A stretch of 64,000 nt of DNA from Gavia stellata (Eukaryota; Chordata; Aves; Gaviiformes; Gaviidae), in the NCBI RefSeq assembly GCF_030936135.1, contig NC_082603.1, positions 17,328,880 to 17,392,879 of the forward strand, in the 5' to 3' direction. Every line of letters starts with the position of its first letter. Within the stretch, counting starts at the first letter, position 1. Of the stretch, positions 25,320 through 36,792 are shown one piece after another. Under the pieces are notes generated by a model. It searched no databases, was not told the DNA's origin, and saw only the letters and a program-made list of their open reading frames with translations. The position numbers and the translations under genes are program-made.

Positions 25320-28300
25320 CTGTCAAGAATGAGAAACAGAATTGTTAAAAGAACCTTTACCAAAACAATAAAGTAAAAACTTATTTTTGAGTTAAGCAGA
25401 GGAAAAGTAGAAGAATGAAGTGCTGGAGTTATGTAAAATCTTTATGTAGTTTTAGTAGAATTTCATTAGAATTTTTTCTTAAAATATTTTTTAGGCCATA
25501 AGAAGTACTTCTTATTTATTCTTAGTCTTATTTCTGTTTAGCTATGCCATGGTGATAGCACCTTACACCTAAATAGTGCTCCAAAATTATGCCTATATGC
25601 CCACAATAGGTAGATCCTTTCTTTTACAGTTCACTGGGAAAGGGTTGGAACAGCACACTCTGCAGCAAGATCTGGGAACCTTCAGCTGACACTGAAGCTA
25701 TTCCTTAGCAGCAAGCACCTGAAATCATTGTCCAGTTCCACAGCTTGCCTAAACTTGTCTTCCTGCAGGAAGCCCCAAGCACCAGAAACTATGTCCGTGT
25801 ATCTTCTATTGTGCCTTGGGTGGTCTGCGGTAACTGAGTGAACTTCACGTTAGTGGATGGATTACTAGTGAGATAGAGAGGAGAGCGGCTTTAAACAATG
25901 GTGGGAACCCTGTGTAGATGTATGGTAACACTGTGGAATGTTCAGACTTCACCAGATGATGTATAAGTGCATCTAATACCTCAGTGGTATTTAATTTACA
26001 ATTCGTAGTTGTCTTCAATACTTCAAAATGAACATTCTTTTAATAGTCTAAAGGGTTTTGTTTAAAACTCTCGAGATTCTCTTGAGTTTTTAAAAATTAT
26101 CTTAAATTGTGTAAATTAAATTTCATTAAAATCTAATGCTTCTACCAAAAAAATCCCACCAACTAACCAGTGCATTTGTAAATTACAAAGAAAAAAAACA
26201 TTGAGATTAAAGAAGATAGAGAATTATTGATGAGTTACCTCTGCAACATCTTCAGCACTTTGTCCCAGGCTCTGGAAAATTTGTTTGAAATTTTTAAGGT
26301 AGATATTAGTAAACATCTCAGCTGTTTCCTCATCTGCAGCTGAAAGATCCATTTTCATTCCATCTTCAAACACTTTTCTTTCAAACTCTGTAACCACTGG
26401 GCCTGGTTCAATCAAACTTAACCTGTTCAAAAAGCAAAGATATACTGGTTATTGACTAGATTCTGTGGGAAATACACCTCTCCACTGTTCTCAAAAATGA
26501 ATATTGAGGAGCTGCGCTGTGAGTACGTGTTAGCAAGCAGTATTAAACAGTACATTCTGTAAAGACAATCCATACTACATTATTGCTTTCATGCTTCTAC
26601 CCATCCACATGTAGTAGTAGAAATCTGCATAGCTTAAATTTCAGGGAAGTGCTGTAACTTAATTAATAGCAGAAGTGAGTGCAGTTGTTACCTGCTGTCT
26701 CCCAGCTGTGGAATTGAAGGATGATTTATCCACAAGAACTTATAAAATATTAAGAAAAATAATTAAAGGATCATAACAAAATTCATTACTTTCTAGACAA
26801 AATCCTACATAGATTTCTTTGTTATAGCCTTCCCATGATAATACTAAAAGTAGCTGAAAGAGAGGGAGGAATTGCCCAAACATGGATTTTCTTTGTCATG
26901 CTGTCAGTGTTACAATTCAAGAGCCCTCCACAATATTATAATAAAATATAATTAGAGAATTTTGCTGAGGGCAGACATATTTTGGCTGCTGCCAAATCTG
27001 GAAAATTTTATTTTGCTCAGTAGTATATTATAGCAAATCACTAAAATGCAATTACTGGTCAGTTCTTTCCCGGTTCTTTTCGCAGGCAGAAATGACTCCC
27101 AACCACTATGTTTATCAAAACACTCTTTGGGATAGGACCTCCTCCTAGACTTGAGTTCTGGTCACGCTCTTCTTTAGAACTAAATCAAGCTATTGACTTT
27201 GATAGCAGATTCCTGTCTGTTGCATCACTCTTCACACCGGACCTTGGATTTTTCACATTCTACTTCCTTTTTTTAAACCTCCTTTTTACTGTATCTTATA
27301 CTCCTGAAATCTTATGATGAATTCTGGTATATCCTGTGTATCGTGTACAATATATTTATTTTAAATCCCTCCAAACTTTTCAGAGCACTATGCAAAAAAA
27401 AAGTTTGAATGCCGCCTTGTCTCTGAAATCCCATGACAGCAGCTGTCTATTCTCCCACAGCACAAGGACTAAATGCTTAGGCACACAGAGATGCAATGGA
27501 TATTTAACAATTGTTGGACTTCACACAAAGAATAGCAACAGAATTACACAAATGTGAATATACATGTGACAAATCAAACCCCGAAGTCCCACAGACGATG
27601 AACAGGACCATTCTCTTAAATACTGTCTTAAACATTAAGAAATAGTACACCACATTGTTCTCACTTTCCTCCCACCTCCTGTCATTACAGGTATCTCACC
27701 CTGTGTTCCATTCTGATGGATTTCCACTTGCTCTCTCTCTCTGATGAAGCATTGAACTTTTTTATCTTTGAACTTTTTTATCTATGAATTGCCTAAGAAC
27801 TCTATTTTCCTTTCTCAAGGAAAATATTACAGGTTGATATTACAATTTTATTCTTATGATATTGTATGCAAGAATCTGTTTTCAGAAGTGTTACATAAAC
27901 TGTATTTTATCCAAAGCTAAACAGCCTTTAACTGATCAAGAGAACATGTTTATTTTAGCATCTAGACCTTTTTATTTGCTTACATAGTGTGAAGAATGTG
28001 GACATTTCTATGCCTTCTGTGATGTACAATTTCGATGGGTTCCTCAATCTGTTTCTCCTAGATACAGCAGCAAGCTTTAAAACTTTGTTTGCTAGCTCTG
28101 AATATATTTAAAAGTACCTAAAATACATTTTATACCAGTGGATCAATACTTACTGCAGTTTGAACTTGAGTGCTTGTATAGCTAAACTTTCACAGAATCC
28201 TTCCACAGCAAACTTAGATGCAGCATAAACATCATTAAATAAGATACCTGATGGCACAAACAAAACATCCTGAGAATGTGATTGTATTGAACATACTAAT

Positions 28301-31300
28301 AGTTTGGTTTAAAACAAAAACAAAAACCTCTTGCATTTTCTCAAGTTTTCTACAGTCTTGCTGGGAAGACATTAGAAAAATCCTTGTGTGTACTGAATTT
28401 AAATACTGATTTTTTCATATGTTCTCAAAATTGCTTATTCTAGGAAAGGATGCTTGACTAATGCTTTTCCTCCTCCTAGCTGATGATGTGATCTCTTTGG
28501 ATGACATTAAATATTTTGTAGTCTAAGGTATGAAAGTGTCCGTACATGCAATACCATCTGCATTATTTATCAGCAAGACTTTAATAGACTGTAGATGAGC
28601 ACAGAAGCTGAGTGCAATGCAGGAGATACAATTATGCCAGAAATCCAGCTTGCATCTGAGTGATTTAGAAAAAGCACTACATCAATCCATTTAGGTGGAT
28701 GGTAAGTATTGTATTAAACAGTAACAACTCCTGCAGTTTGATTTAGGACCCTCGCTCGCCAGAATAATCCAGGTAACGCTCAATGCCACTATTTTAATAA
28801 TTGAAAGAAATACAGCTAGACCAGATGGAACACAAGAGTAGGAGCATCATTATCTGTGGCTAAAATTAGACTGTGGAATTTTATGAGAGGAGAAACTGTA
28901 CAAAAAGGTGGTACAGTTGTCCAGGACATGATTGGATTTTATTCCATTATTATTGTGCAGAGCGTAGTAAGCATGTTTGCCTGTCCCCATAGTCTTTTGC
29001 AATAGGAAAAAGTAACGCTACTAAGCCCTGTTTCCCAGATAACAAAAATAAAATAATAAAATAAAAAAAAAAAATTAGTTTGAGTTAAAACTAAAAAAAA
29101 AAAAAAAAAATCACTCTGCAGGTTGTGTTGTTAAAATGTCTTGAGAGTAGTTGTGTAGTAACATACTACCTAGATGCATAAAAAACATCAGGTCTAAGTA
29201 TTGTGCTTTTTATAGTTGCAACTTCAGCATTACAAAGCGCAATAGTTAAGATATGCTAGCTCCTACTTTTTTTTTTTTTTTCAGATAAAAAGAGGTAAGC
29301 TTTAGATTTTAAATACTGAAGTCTTAGTTCAAACAAACAAAAACCAAAAAAACCCCAACAACTTTACCTTGTATTCCCATAACACTGCTTATTATAACTA
29401 TATGCCCACTCTTTCTCCTCTTCATGTCAGGCAAAATCTCCTTCAGGAGTCGAACCAGTCCAAAGAAGTTGGTATCCATCACAGTTTTCATTTCATCTAT
29501 GGTCTGACATTCAATAGGTCCAATGAGTCCCATTCCAGCATTGCTAACTGCACAAAATGGAAGACAACAGTGAGCAATAACCTCCGTAAACATTAACTTG
29601 TTATCTTTACTGGAAAGCATTTGAAAGTAAAATAAGGATTAAGAATTAAATGATCCTTAAATAATCCTTAAAGAAAGGATTAAATGATGTCATTCTGTCA
29701 CTAAAGCTTTGCAAATACACTTGACATTTCCATATTTTTAAATTTTTAATTATGCTTTAAAATTTAAATTATCTGATATTTTGCATTTTAACTAATTTAT
29801 TTCTGATTAGTCCTTTTTCTTTAAATTATAAAGGGATTACAGGAAAATGAGCCAATAATGATCTATATTTGTTTATAATTCAGTATTAAGAATTAGTCAA
29901 TACCCATAGGAATGAATAGAAGTCTTCAATTTATTCCAAAAGGTGATAGACCAGGCCATATTTTGGTCTGCTTTTTGTTTTGTTTTTTAACATTCACATC
30001 TTCAAGGAAAAAAAACCACAAAAACTTGATTTTTATTTGCCTCCTGGATATTTATAAGTGGGGAATGATTGATAGAACTGGCATTCTGTGCTACTAGTGT
30101 GTCAGATTAGAGTATAATGCAGTTTGCAGAAGCAGCTTGTTAAGCAATGCTTTAATAATTAAAGGCAGGTCCATAATTTTCTATTAGAGAAGATTTAATA
30201 GTTGATGGTGTAAGCAATTTCCGTCTTACTAAGATATTAATATTTATTTTTAGCAAAACAGTACGAAAACACTTCTTGTTGAATGATTTGTAAAGTACAA
30301 TTACAATTCTCAATACAAAATGAAAGTACCCTTACTTTCTTTGCATTTGTTCTTCTACTTGCTAATTCCCAAATGCTGTTGCTTTCTTAGTACAGAGAGC
30401 TGTTGCCTTCATTGTAAATAGGGCTACGCTTCATCGATAGGGCAGAAAGTCTTGTACACAAAGATGCCAATTTAGGCAAAAGTTCTCTTCTCATATTAAC
30501 TAAAAACTGTATCATCTTATCCAAGACACTTCTCTGTGATCAAGTTTCTCCTTTGTAAACAACAAAACCAAGCTTCTCTGCTTCACGGAAGCATGGTGAG
30601 ATTTAATCCACTCATGACTGCATGAAGCCTTAATAATCTTGAACAGAATACACTATATAATTATTATTACTTTGATAATTTAAAAAATACACTAATGAAA
30701 CTTCTCCAGGGTATTTGAGAACATGTTAAACAGAAAATACACATCCTGTACTTGCCTAGGACATCAATCCTTCTGTCAGGGATACTATTCACACAAGTTT
30801 TAATAGATTGTTCATCACAGACATCCAGCTGTTTAATTTCGAGGGTTTTGCCCAGCATGTGACCTGCAGCTTCCTCAAGGGGGTCTTTCTTGGCCAGATT
30901 CCGCATTGTGGCATATACTGCAACACACCAGAAGCAACAGTTACCAGAAATAAAACCTTTTCTGTGGAAGTCTTACTAAGAAGTATTAAAAGAATATTGC
31001 TTTTACAGCTGTATCTGAAATACCAGTGATAGAACCTAGATAAAAATTAAAGCAGAAAGAATCTATTTTCAACATATATTGTCACTGATTTCCCAGAGTC
31101 TGGTTCTGAAATCTTCAAGAAATTGAAAAGGAGAATTAAACCACTATGCACAATGAAGAACATGAAGATAATATTATCACCAAAACTTTAAATAATGGGT
31201 ATCAAGCCATGCCGCTGAATCATTTTTAGATATCTAAAACCTTATTTTAGATTCCAGATATCCTTTTTGTTTAATCACCATCAATATGTTTAGCAGAGCC

Positions 31301-32109
31301 ACCATAATTTTATTAAAGAGAGGAAGACAGATGCTTCCTTAGGTTGCAAAAATGTACATTTTTGCAAGCTATTTCTCAAAATAGAAATTAGTTTTATCAT
31401 TATTGTAAAATACTGTGTAAAATACTGTGAGAGTGTGAGAAACTGAATTGCCACACATTGCTGTATTTGCCTTGCCATTCGTTTTCAATCATAGCAAATA
31501 ACCCATTTTGCAGCAGAAGACAAATCCCAGACCCTTTGTTCACCCTTTTATGCCTACACAGGATTGGAATAATCAAACATGCTTTAAGGAAGAAACTGCA
31601 AATTCAAGAACTGTTTTCCTAAACTGATTTCTTTGGTCCTCAAATGTTTCATTCAACAAAGTTTTTAGTAGCCAGAAGCAAAGCTCACTACAACTGTGAA
31701 TGTATATCCAAGGTAGCATACCGCAGACATTTTCAGCTATTTGTTTTTATACTATTGTCTGTTCTTTTTTGCTGTAAACTATTCAGTGCAAGTAGCTGTT
31801 CAGCTTCAATACAGGTACAGAAATATCATCTACTTACAGAAAGCAGTATATTTTCACTGTATTATATTTTCAAGACAGTAGGAGGGGGGAAACTAACAAG
31901 AAACAAGTCACCAAACTGAATACAATCACATGTTAAATCACAGAGGGGGGAAAAAAAAAAAGTAATGCCTTGAAGAGTATCTTTTTATAAAGATAAAAAC
32001 CAGATACATTGTTACCTTTAAATCTTTTCTGTTCATCTTTTGCCATTTTTACAGCTAAGGCCAGTCCAATTCCTGAGGAGCAACCTGTAATAAGGACATT
32101 TCTTGCCAT
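25086..32109 (-). CDS. Retinol dehydrogenase 8-like short-chain dehydrogenase (whole coding span, 6 exons)
   Basis: Six exons (32,016-32,109; 30,756-30,917; 29,368-29,547; 28,154-28,247; 26,239-26,422; 25,086-25,319) join in frame to 315 codons plus stop; human RDH8 has 311. It is a classical NADP(H)-type SDR. The cofactor motif TGCSSGIG is at residues 8-15, the acidic LDV at 62-64, SNAG at 87-90, Asn112, catalytic Ser140, and Tyr153/Lys157 in YAASK, followed by the PGPVVTEF loop. RDH8 reduces all-trans-retinal in photoreceptor outer segments, and its close relatives include HSD17B1, so the substrate may be a retinoid or a steroid. The start is the ATG at 32,109 (A at -3, G at +4) with an in-frame TAG just upstream. 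I know of no gene like it at this place in human, so I treat it as an RDH8 paralogue. Confidence 0.9.
26239..26422 (-). CDS. RDH8-like exon 5
   Basis: Residues 177-238, [20 protein letters not shown] and onward, ending GQSAEDVAE. It covers the substrate-side PG loop. The acceptor is TTTTGAACAG and the donor GCAGAG|GTAACT. Confidence 0.94.
28154..28247 (-). CDS. RDH8-like exon 4
   Basis: Residues 146-176 plus two bases, [18 protein letters not shown] and onward. It carries the catalytic Tyr153 and Lys157. The donor is CTGCA|GTAAGT. Confidence 0.95.
29063..29110. repeat. Two poly(A) runs
   Basis: Runs of 12 A (29,063-29,074) and 18 A (29,093-29,110) follow an A-rich AAATAAAATAATAAAAT stretch in intron 3 of the RDH8-like gene. 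They could be the tail of an old retroposed copy on the plus strand, but I recognise no body upstream. Confidence 0.6.
29368..29547 (-). CDS. RDH8-like exon 3
   Basis: Residues 86-145 plus one base, with [24 protein letters not shown] and [12 protein letters not shown]. It includes the active-site Asn112 and Ser140. The acceptor is TTTTGTGCAG and the donor CAAG|GTAAAG. Confidence 0.95.
30756..30917 (-). CDS. RDH8-like exon 2
   Basis: Residues 32-85 plus one base, with [18 protein letters not shown] and QLDVCDE. The acceptor is GTGTTGCAG. The donor is CTAG|GCAAGT, a GC donor: the only nearby GT (at AA|GTACAG) would bring an in-frame stop at the start of exon 3. Confidence 0.92.
32016..32109 (-). 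CDS. RDH8-like exon 1
   Basis: Residues 1-31 plus one base, beginning [20 protein letters not shown]. It carries the TGxxxGxG dinucleotide-binding motif. The donor is AAAG|GTAAC. Confidence 0.92.
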
Positions 32110-32119
32110 TCTTTTCCCT

Positions 32120-33720
32120 GGGTGGTTCAAGCAAGAGTTCTTGTTCAGAGCAACAACCTAAATGTAGCTACAGTATGTCATTGGCCCTTAATGCTATCTC
32201 CAGCTTTCCTGAGTCAACAAGTCTGAAAATGCACACCTAGACCCTGCATGATTAAGGGATAATCTCCAACTAGACAAAAACAGAAGCAGATGCTCCTGCA
32301 TGAGCTTATAATCTGCATTATCAACATGGACTATATTTAATACAAAATTTGATTAATTTTTAAAATGAGACATTTGTATGCTACGTGGATTTTTTTTTTT
32401 TAATAGTTGAATAACCAGTTTGCATACTACTGGTAGGAAAAGCCTTGCCACGATTACAATCAGTCTGTAGCGTCAAGTCCTCCACCCACGTCTACAGAAA
32501 GTAAACTGCACCCAAAATGGGATCCCTCTGCCAAAGGTGTTCAGACTTCGTACACTTAGAGCACCCACCTCATTCTTTTGCAACAGAATGACAAAAAGAT
32601 TTCTTCCCTGATGCCTGATTACTATTATAAGAGTCCTAACAGGCTTTACAGAAAATGTAAATTGAAAAATGGGATGTGGATTTGGAAAGAGACAAGTTGT
32701 TCAGACATATTCCTCACATTTCTTTTTGGCACTGTTCCCAACCAAGAATAGAGAAAGTAAGCAAGTATGCTGGCAGTGGAGAACAGCCAGGAAGACGTTG
32801 AACAGACCAGCTTCACTACATCCTTGCTAACACTGAAATCTCTTTGAATCCTTTCTATATTCCGACTGACAAGTTGAAAAAAGAATTTAAAAAAAAAAAA
32901 TCCGAACTAGCATGATGTCTGACTTCATTTTAGTTTTGGGGAAAATATTCCACCAACTTTGTATACAAACTCTGAATTCAGAGGGACATTTGGACTGGCA
33001 ATTTGGTGCAGTTTGCATTTAACATACAGTAACTGTAGCCATACTATATTCACAAAGAAAATCAGTCTCTTGTGAAATTTATAACCCCTCCTGAGTGACA
33101 GATTCTAAGAATCACCTTAATAAGCAATTAGCCTTCTGAACAGCATTCAGCTAATTGCAATGCCATTATACACAGAAAAATGTTTTCCAAGGTTCAATAA
33201 TCCCATGTTAATGCAATGCAGTTCAGAAGAATGAACTTAGTGTTCCGGGATTTGCATAGATGCAAATTGGTTAGTAACTCAAGAAAAGTAGGACTCTACA
33301 GAAACATTTAACTGACATTATGATATTAGGAAAAAAAAAAGTCCCTCCTTTCCAAAACAAATAAATTAACTTGAACAGTACAACAAGTGGAATCATTAAC
33401 TTCACTGGCAAGCAACAAAATAGCAAGACAGCATCTACAGTTAATGAGACAATGTAATTATGATTCTACTCATTTATCAGGTTTGACCCATGGTTTTACC
33501 AGAGAAGTTAGTATCCAGATAGCATTTGCACTAAAATTCTGTATTTAGCTGATTCAGATATTAGGCAAATTGCTTTTGCTTCTCATGCACATTTATATTT
33601 AGTGCATGTAGGAGGAGCAAGCAAGGCTTTATGCAACACTACGTTAGTGGAATTCCAGTAATGTTGTGATGCAACTGTAATTACAGAATGGTTACGTGTT
33701 CCACTTGAAATCCTGATCTG
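32120..33720. other. Upstream flank of the RDH8-like gene
   Basis: No coding sequence was recognised. It presumably holds the RDH8-like promoter. An acceptor-like ATTTAG at about 32,160 (minus strand) leaves open a 5' UTR intron. No clear TATA box or CpG island is seen, which suits a tissue-restricted gene better than a housekeeping one. Confidence 0.4.
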
Positions 33721-33726
33721 AAGGAC

Positions 33727-33804
33727 TTAGACATTCTCTTGCTTTAAAAAAATCCGTCTGAAATTTGATGCATAGATTTCTAGCCTGAAGGCAAGCTGAT
33801 CTGC
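33727..33804 (-). CDS. Possible terminal exon of CCDC18 (weak)
   Basis: The minus strand has a strong pyrimidine-rich acceptor (CCCTCTCTTTAG) followed by 25 open codons in phase 0, starting ADQLAFRLEIY and ending FLKQENV, then TAA at 33,727-33,729. Phase 0 suits the preceding candidate exons, and human CCDC18 also ends in GENV. The rest does not align convincingly and no poly(A) signal lies close by. It could equally be noise or a 5' exon of the RDH8-like gene. Confidence 0.2.
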   Translation of the reverse strand, partial: ADQLAFRLEIYASNFRRIFLKQENV

Positions 33805-36122
33805 CTAAAGAGAGGGAAAAAAATTGAAGTAGTTTAATACTTTTTCAATGATTACACTGGTCTACCTAATTCTAATGTTTTTCATTTACTATTATGTAGA
33901 GAAACAAATAGCTTGATTTAAAACACACAATATATTTATTTCCATAAGTAAACAGTATTTTTTTGCTACATCATAATTTTCCTAACAGCAAAATAAATAA
34001 CCTGAAACTGCAGAAATACTTTAGAGGAGTGTATCTTGATCTTGTCAATGGCAGCAAAATGTGTGCCTGGTTTTGTGTAACCACTTAAAGTAGAAAAGTT
34101 GCATTTGTGGAACATGTTTGCATAAACAGAGAAAGGACTAAAGCACACTTCCACCTGCAGAGTTGCCAAAATACAACAGATAGGTTTGATGGCCAAGATA
34201 CACTTTTAATACAGAAAACACTTAACTTAGGCTAATCTTTAAATTGCAATACATTCAATTCTGTTCCTCTGCTTTATGTCAAGTAACTTTATTGATTTTC
34301 TGAAGTATGAATCACATGTCTTAATGCACATAAATCATGTTTGCATTAATCAGACTCAGATTTAGGTCTTTTATAACCATATGTGCAGTCTCTGACGCTT
34401 ATGTAAATATAAAAGTGTTAGAAACTGGGGCCATTAGCCATTTGTACTAGCTATATTGTGTAGTATTTTTGGCAAACTGGAAATTATGTTTTAGAATGCA
34501 TAGGTATGATGCCGTTTTAATCAATGGTAATTTTTGTATGGATTTCTGTTTGGGGCGAAAAAAAAGTTCAAGCTTTATGGCCCCGTCCCACACCCCTTTG
34601 CATCTGAAAGGTACTGCTTGGTGTAAAGCAAGCAGGTTTTGCCAGTGTCTATGATCAAATCAGCATCCTAAAACATCTTGCAAGCAGGTCAATTTTAATA
34701 AGATACTCTTTCTGCAACATTGTGTGTGTACAAAAAAAAAAGAGAGAAAATATTACCAAACAAAAATTATTAATAAGGTAATACCATTGTGCTCTTAATT
34801 AGAAGTTAGATGTGAAACACAAGTATACAGTTTAAAATCCTTGGAAAAAAAAATTACAGCTGAAATTAATTCCTGCAACTCAAGATACTTAAAAAATAAA
34901 ATTTATTTCTCAAAAATAAATTAAGAAGTTATTGTAATCAAAGCAATAATCTCAAAAATATTTGGAAAAATAAAAAGGTTGTCATTTGCATCAGTACAAA
35001 TAACTACATCCATTAATTACAAATACAATGTTAAAATTTCCTCTTTGAATGCACGATTATGTTGCCAGCAACAGCATTCCTGGGTTGCTGCTTCTCCAAT
35101 GGGCAACATTCCTTCCTTCACAATTCTTGCCCCTGAAACAAAATTATCTGTGATCAGAACCTTCCTTTAAATTTCTGCACTCCATTTACCATACCTAAAT
35201 CCATTTGTACCAAGATGTTACTTTTCAGTATTAAGATTTATCCTACAAATTCAAGAAAACTAGCTGCAGGTCTCAAGTCTCAAGTCCATGGCTTCTTTCT
35301 CAAATTGTGCCCCCTAGACCGAAGTTATTAATGCATTTTTGTTCACTGTTCTTCTGATTGAAGTGCATTTGCTTTCAAAATGAGCACAGCTTACAAATTT
35401 TTCAGCATATATTAAGTTCTAGCAGATAAGTAGGAAAATACATACGGAATATTTTGAGAAGAAATCTTCATATACAAATCCCTGTAAAATTTTTGTACAG
35501 TTTAAAGGAGCACTGTCTTTTGAAATAACTCCTCTGTGCAAGGCTTAAGGTTTCACGCTGAACTGCATTATTGTGTTTAAATTCCTAACGACGTAAGTTT
35601 CTAATGATTCAGGAAGTGTTTGTAAAAACCCTGTCAACAGTATCGAGGTATCAGGTATCAAGAGGAAAAAAGCCTGTGATTTCTACCAATAAAAAGTGAG
35701 GAAAATCTTATCAACAGTAATGTAAATATTACAGATTTTCTACAGTGTACAGAAATAAATGCAGCCAAACACAGTATATGTTTGGCTTTGGGGTTTGGAT
35801 TTTTTTGTTAATTTCTAGAGGTTTAGCCACACACCACCACCACCACCACCCCCCCCAACATGTTTACATGCTGGACCTAATTATTTGACAATTCATTTAT
35901 AGAAAAAGCAAACAGGAGTATTAGATGATCAACAAAATGGTCTCTCTAGTATATGTTCCACAGCAGCTATGTTTACATTAGCCAGTACTGTGGCACACCA
36001 GCCATATCAGCCACTAATATTTCATAACATCACATAATACTGTGGCTCCTGTTAATTATAAATATAAAAGTGATTATATTGTATCTATTCATGTTCAGCT
36101 AAATGTTTATTCATTATGAGGA

Positions 36123-36166
36123 ATGCTATAAATAGAGCACATAAATGCTATAAATGGAGCACATAA
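36123..36166. repeat. 22-bp tandem duplication
   Basis: Two head-to-tail copies of ATGCTATAAATAGAGCACAT plus AA (36,123-36,144 and 36,145-36,166) that differ by a single base. The first contains CTATAAATAG, a match to the MEF2 consensus. Confidence 0.8.
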
Positions 36167-36307
36167 TAAGCTTACAGCTAATGAATTAAAGTTTATTACA
36201 ATAACTTCTGATTATTTTTTTTACTATGTATACTTTTACAAAAAACTTAATATTACTTTTTTTTAAAAAAAAATCAGTAAGCACTAATTTTTTCTTACTT
36301 CACTTAC

Positions 36308-36346
36308 CATTTTTAAGACAATTTCATTTCTCATTTCAGTACAGAA
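36308..36346 (-). CDS. CCDC18: Candidate CCDC18 mini-exon of 13 codons
   Basis: A 39-base segment between GGTGACAG and the strong donor ATG|GTAAGTG, phase 0 at both ends, encoding FCTEMRNEIVLKM. It follows QLE of the previous exon and aligns without gaps, though weakly, to the human stretch after YHME (shared E, S/T, N and K positions). It is short and divergent, so support is limited. Confidence 0.4.
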
Positions 36347-36384
36347 CTGTCACCACAAAAGATTAATTTGCTATAAGACAAATC

Positions 36385-36430
36385 TGTTTTTTTGGGGGGG
36401 TTGGGGTTTTTTTGTTGGTTTTTTTTAAAT
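36385..36430 (+). repeat. T/G-rich low-complexity tract
   Basis: Runs of seven T and seven G, then TTGGGGTTTTTTTGTTGG and more T. It resembles the tracts at 41.43-41.51 kb and, on the opposite strand, at 50.15-50.20 kb. Confidence 0.7.
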
Positions 36431-36773
36431 AAAGGAAATTACTTCAATTTCCTAGAAAAATGGAAAAGACATTCTGAATGTTCAGTAAGATGTTTCCAGT
36501 TCCTTTATTTGGAATACTTACAACTTCTAAGGGTAGCAGGAGTGCTGTATTGTTAGAAGATCTTCACTGCAGATTAAAGCACAGTAATAACAAAACAATT
36601 CAACTGAAAAATCTGTGACCTGGTTATTTCATGAGTCGCAAAAGGGCAGAGTGGACCAGGACAGAAATCAACCCTAGCTAACAATACCTTCCCTGAACTA
36701 ACACATTTCTTGTAATAAGCAAGGTAGTGTATTAAGGGGAAAAAGAATGAGACAGACTGTACCCCCAAGCAAA

Positions 36774-36792
36774 ACACACACACACACACACA
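36774..36792. repeat. (AC)n microsatellite
   Basis: A short, pure AC dinucleotide run of about nine units. Confidence 0.85.

Noticed and set aside
32109-32130. Alternative upstream start for the RDH8-like protein (extra NHPGKR)
   Set aside because: The upstream codon is TTG, not ATG, with an in-frame TAG a little further up. The ATG at 32,109 has a good context and gives the RDH8-like N-terminus.
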